Shown: piece after piece, positions 61,239 to 64,000 of the stretch
How the letters are laid out: the number at the start of each line of letters is the position of its first letter
Numbering within the stretch: the first letter of the stretch is position 1
Assembly: GCF_022581195.2 (NCBI RefSeq)
Contig: NC_061452.1
Span: 3,045,501 to 3,109,500, forward strand
From: Helicoverpa zea
Taxonomy: Eukaryota > Arthropoda > Insecta > Lepidoptera > Noctuidae
Direction of reading: 5' to 3'
DNA: 64,000 nucleotides
The notes under the pieces: generated by a model
The model's input: the letters and a program-made list of their open reading frames with translations, nothing else
Databases searched by the model: none
What the model was told of the DNA's origin: nothing
Program-made: the position numbers and the translations under genes

Positions 61239-61353
61239 ATTCATTAAGACTGGCAATGTGCCATTCTGAGGACGTTTCCGGCAAGCGCCGGCAGCCGCCG
61301 ATTCGTTCTGGCGACGCCTGAATTACAATTGCAAGCGGACGCGGTTTTGTCAT
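61239..61353 (-). other. Candidate first coding exon on the minus strand
   Basis: From ATG at 61353 (context GACACATGAC) the minus strand reads MTKPRPLAIVIQASPE, then RIGGCRRLPETSSEWHIASL. It meets a consensus donor, GAAT|GTAAGTAT, after 38 codons plus one base. The exon is GC-rich while the sequence beyond the donor is AT-rich, as expected at an exon-intron border. I do not recognise the protein. The plus strand also has a short open frame here (MCHSEDVSGKRRQPPIR), so the strand is not certain. Confidence 0.25.
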
Positions 61354-63139
61354 GTGTCATTATACAAACCGAAAAAGTGTTTACAATTCGATAATCACGC
61401 TTAGGAAGGAACAGAGTGAACTAGACAGTGTTTTATTGGAGATGTCGAGGAAACATATGCGTATATCCATGTGGGTCAACAAACCGAGAAGCTTTTATCA
61501 AACGCAATATACATTTCTGTATCGATATCGAACTAGAACCGCACGCGGCGTGCCAAACTGCAGACCTTATCTAAACTCAAACGCTTCCCACTTCGCAATA
61601 AAGCCTTACTATACTGTACTTGTTATTTCTTAAAAGCATTTTGAATTGATTGAATCTGCTAATAGAATGAGCACATTTTACTTTGAATGTTGATTTTCAA
61701 TATTTTTGACAAAATATTGCGTGACCAAGATAACATGATACTAAAACGAAATTACTAACATTGCAAGAACTGTTCTGTTGAATCAGTTGAATTAAATAAC
61801 GGTAAATTAGGGAGGCAATTAATACTCTTCAATCTTCTGGGCTTTAAGCAGTAAAAAAGAAGAATAGGAGATTTAAAAGACCGAATCACTGAATTGGGCT
61901 AAGCTGGTTTTCTTCAGACGACTGCAAATTATTTCAACTTAAAGTTTGCCTCCACTGTCAAGTTTACTTCAAAAACAAAGAACGATAAAGGTTTATAATT
62001 AGAATTATTGTGCTGGGACAGAGGTCAACACGCATCGTCTCGCAATTTCCAATAGCTCGGATATATCTTTAAGTACAATTTTACACGACACATACATAAA
62101 CACGTACTGCACCCATCATTTTATAGGCATTCTATAAAGATATTATGGTCTGCATTGGTCGCATTTTCTCATGAACTTATCAAGGCTTTATCTAAGTAAT
62201 TTAAACGAGTTACACTTTATAGGTAACAATCTCACAGCAATTTACTTATTATAATCTCTCACCGAACAATTAAATTATCAATTTATTGGAATTTTAACAC
62301 CACCTTGATACGTTTGATCGCAATTTTCACGCTTGTCTGTCACAGTTGACAGATCTTAAATTATGAAAAGGACCACGTCACTAGACGAGAAAAATAAATA
62401 GGTTTTTGTGTTATTGAATTAAGGTTCTCAGTTTGCAGTCTTTTTAGCGGTCTAACACTTGAATGTTTGATTTATTAAACGATATCGTATGTTAATGATT
62501 CGTTAGTTATTTTGAACAATCTGAGGTCACAGCTCTAATTAGCTGGCGTGGAAGTATTCGTGGAATGCACGTGAGATCCGCCAGTCCATCGCCTCTTGAC
62601 TGGTTTAATTATTCGCACGAAACCATTCAAACTGTGGCATCCATTATGTTAAGCGGATCACTATCATTCTTATGCACGAACGTAAATTCGTTAAAATAAT
62701 TTGAACAATGAGCTATAGAACAAATCGGTCGCAAAAGTGAAAGCGACTTTAAAATTTATAGCTGCTGTATAGTACAAGCTTAATTGCAATAAATAAATTA
62801 TCTTATCGATATTTGGAATTGTTAATAGTTTTCATATCACGGGTACGGTTCGTTGAGTTGTTTATTATCTCTGTTCATTATCAGTCAACAAACTCTATTG
62901 AAGTGTGATTATTTGAGGGCCACAAGCTTGATACATTTTTATATCGCTCTTGAGTTTACCTTAGTAGTCAGCAACATTACACTGTACTTATTAACAAACA
63001 GAATTTTAACCAATGTTTCTACACGTGTGGTTATTATTATTAGTAACAATTTACATGTTATCATTCAATATGGCATAATAGCGGTGTATTCAGCTCTATA
63101 AAGCTGGCAGTACAAAGTGGGCAAAAATTAAAAAAAATA
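61354..63139. other. Non-coding stretch
   Basis: No gene or repeat is recognised. A 93-codon plus-strand frame at 61352-61633 has no known motif. Confidence 0.5.
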
Positions 63140-63800
63140 AGCTCAAAATTTGTTGCTAATTTGTTGCTAATTAGTTGCCAAATAATCGATTTTTTTGCTT
63201 TTGCCGATTTCGAGAAATCGTCAACAATGCTAGCTTCACCATAAGCTGGCATGGATTATAAGATAAAAGTAAAGGTAAAATAAACAAAATCACTACAAAT
63301 TTGTTGCTAATTTGTTGCTGTATAACCAAAATAAATTTGAGGTGCAAAAATATTTTTTTTTTCAAATAGAAAATTTTTATTTGCTTTGCGCGCTTGAATG
63401 TCAATTGTTTCATGAAAAAAATATGAAATAAATTTGTTGCTCGTCACAGAACTGTTCCTTGTCACTTAGAGAACCAGCAACTAAATAGACACCCGACGAT
63501 CGGGTGTCTTGAACTTCGGTGACTAACAAACCGGCCATGCTAGCTTGAATGTCGATTTTTCCGGTGAAAAACGTGGAAATAAATTTGTTGCTCTTCGCAG
63601 AACTGTTAGGCATCGATCGGAGAACCAGCAACTAAATAGACACCCGACGATCGGGTGTCTTGAACTTCGGTGACTAACAGACCGGCCATGCTGGCTTGAA
63701 TGTCGATTTTTCCGGTGAAAAACGTTGAAATGAATTTGTTGCTCGTCACAGAGGTGATTAATGTCTCTCAGAGAACCAGCAACTAAATAAATAGGAGAGC
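63140..63800. repeat. Satellite-like tandem repeat, 151-bp period
   Basis: TTTGTTGCT words anchor five units starting near 63150, 63301, 63434, 63585 and 63736, giving spacings of 151, 133, 151 and 151. The first two units are diverged and AT-rich. Units 3 and 4 are nearly identical: I count 4 differences over about 124 aligned bases outside one variable window. Units 3 and 4 each contain a 9-bp stem GACACCCGA/TCGGGTGTC with loop CGA (63488-63508 and 63639-63659). All three right-hand units contain GAGAACCAGCAACTA. Because 151 is not a multiple of 3, the similar open frames across units shift frame and are not a protein repeat. Confidence 0.75.
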
Positions 63801-64000
63801 TCAAAATAACACACAAGTCAAATTGTTGAGCTCTCATAAATTGACGAGCTCAAAAACATCGCAACAAACGGCAACATTCGAACGCTTAATGTATCGATAG
63901 CGGGAAGTTACAGGAATGGCCTTTTAGGGTCATCCGATTTCGATAATTTTTTTTTGCTTATTAGCGCTCAAGGATGGCTTAGAAAAATAGAATTCAAAAA
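63801..64000. other. Sequence flanking the satellite
   Basis: GAGCTC-containing short inverted repeats (TTGTTGAGCTCTCA, TTGACGAGCTCAAA) and a further GCAACAAACGGCAAC follow the last unit. They may be a degenerate continuation of the array. The window ends here. Confidence 0.35.

Noticed and set aside
63523..63837. Minus-strand frames over the satellite as a repetitive protein (YLVAGSL, CDEQQI repeated)
   Set aside because: The repeat period is 151 bp, not divisible by three, so successive units fall in different frames. The similarity is DNA repetition, not a protein.

Overview
This is an AT-rich, gene-poor stretch of an insect nuclear genome, most likely a moth or butterfly (Lepidoptera). 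The evidence is a eukaryotic lysine tRNA gene with Pol III signals, the 3' part of an R1-clade non-LTR retrotransposon with a poly(A) tail and target-site duplication, and several dispersed repeats I recall as common in lepidopteran genomes (the GGGTTCCGTACC... element with a GTCT microsatellite, CACTTGGCC-containing repeats, an AACCGACTTC-AGGAGGA fragment). There are no bacterial-style operons, no rRNA, no CRISPR array and no intact recognisable protein-coding gene. The remaining open reading frames are short, AT-biased and about as long as chance predicts for this base composition. The window is best read as intergenic DNA or the inside of a very long intron.

Layout. 1-9.7 kb: unannotatable AT-rich DNA broken by GC-rich islets at 4.95-5.19 and 5.87-6.08 kb that could be exons or promoters. 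9.7-12.7 kb: two small inverted-repeat elements and a decayed transposon-like ORF (minus strand, about 11.99-12.41 kb). 13-23.6 kb: islets near 13.1, 14.5 and 16.3 kb, a perfect hairpin at 17.4 kb and a 44-codon membrane-like ORF at 19.3 kb. 23.6-28.4 kb: two 457-bp elements, identical except for one base and each bounded by TTAA, lie either side of three diverged tandem hairpin units (25.68-26.19 kb). 29.7 kb: a 223-231-bp MITE with perfect 62-bp inverted repeats. 31-32.1 kb: the tRNA-Lys gene, flanked by three copies of an AGATGGCGCT motif. 33.9 and 41.7 kb: promoter-like sequences. 42.5-43.7 kb: a 154-nt-arm foldback and a linked repeat. 45.15-47.32 kb: a 2.17-kb modular repeat. 54.57-55.45 kb: the R1-clade insertion. 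60.8-61.35 kb: two GC-rich candidate exons. 63.1-63.8 kb: a 151-bp-period satellite with a variable cassette inside otherwise near-identical units.

Function. The only feature that can be called functional with confidence is the tRNA gene. Nearly everything else identified is mobile-element or repeat sequence. The most novel-looking items are the tandem hairpin triplet at 25.7-26.2 kb, the constant/variable satellite at 63.4-63.8 kb, and the motif-flanked tRNA gene as a possible chromatin boundary. Statements about lepidopteran repeat families come from memory and were not checked against any database.
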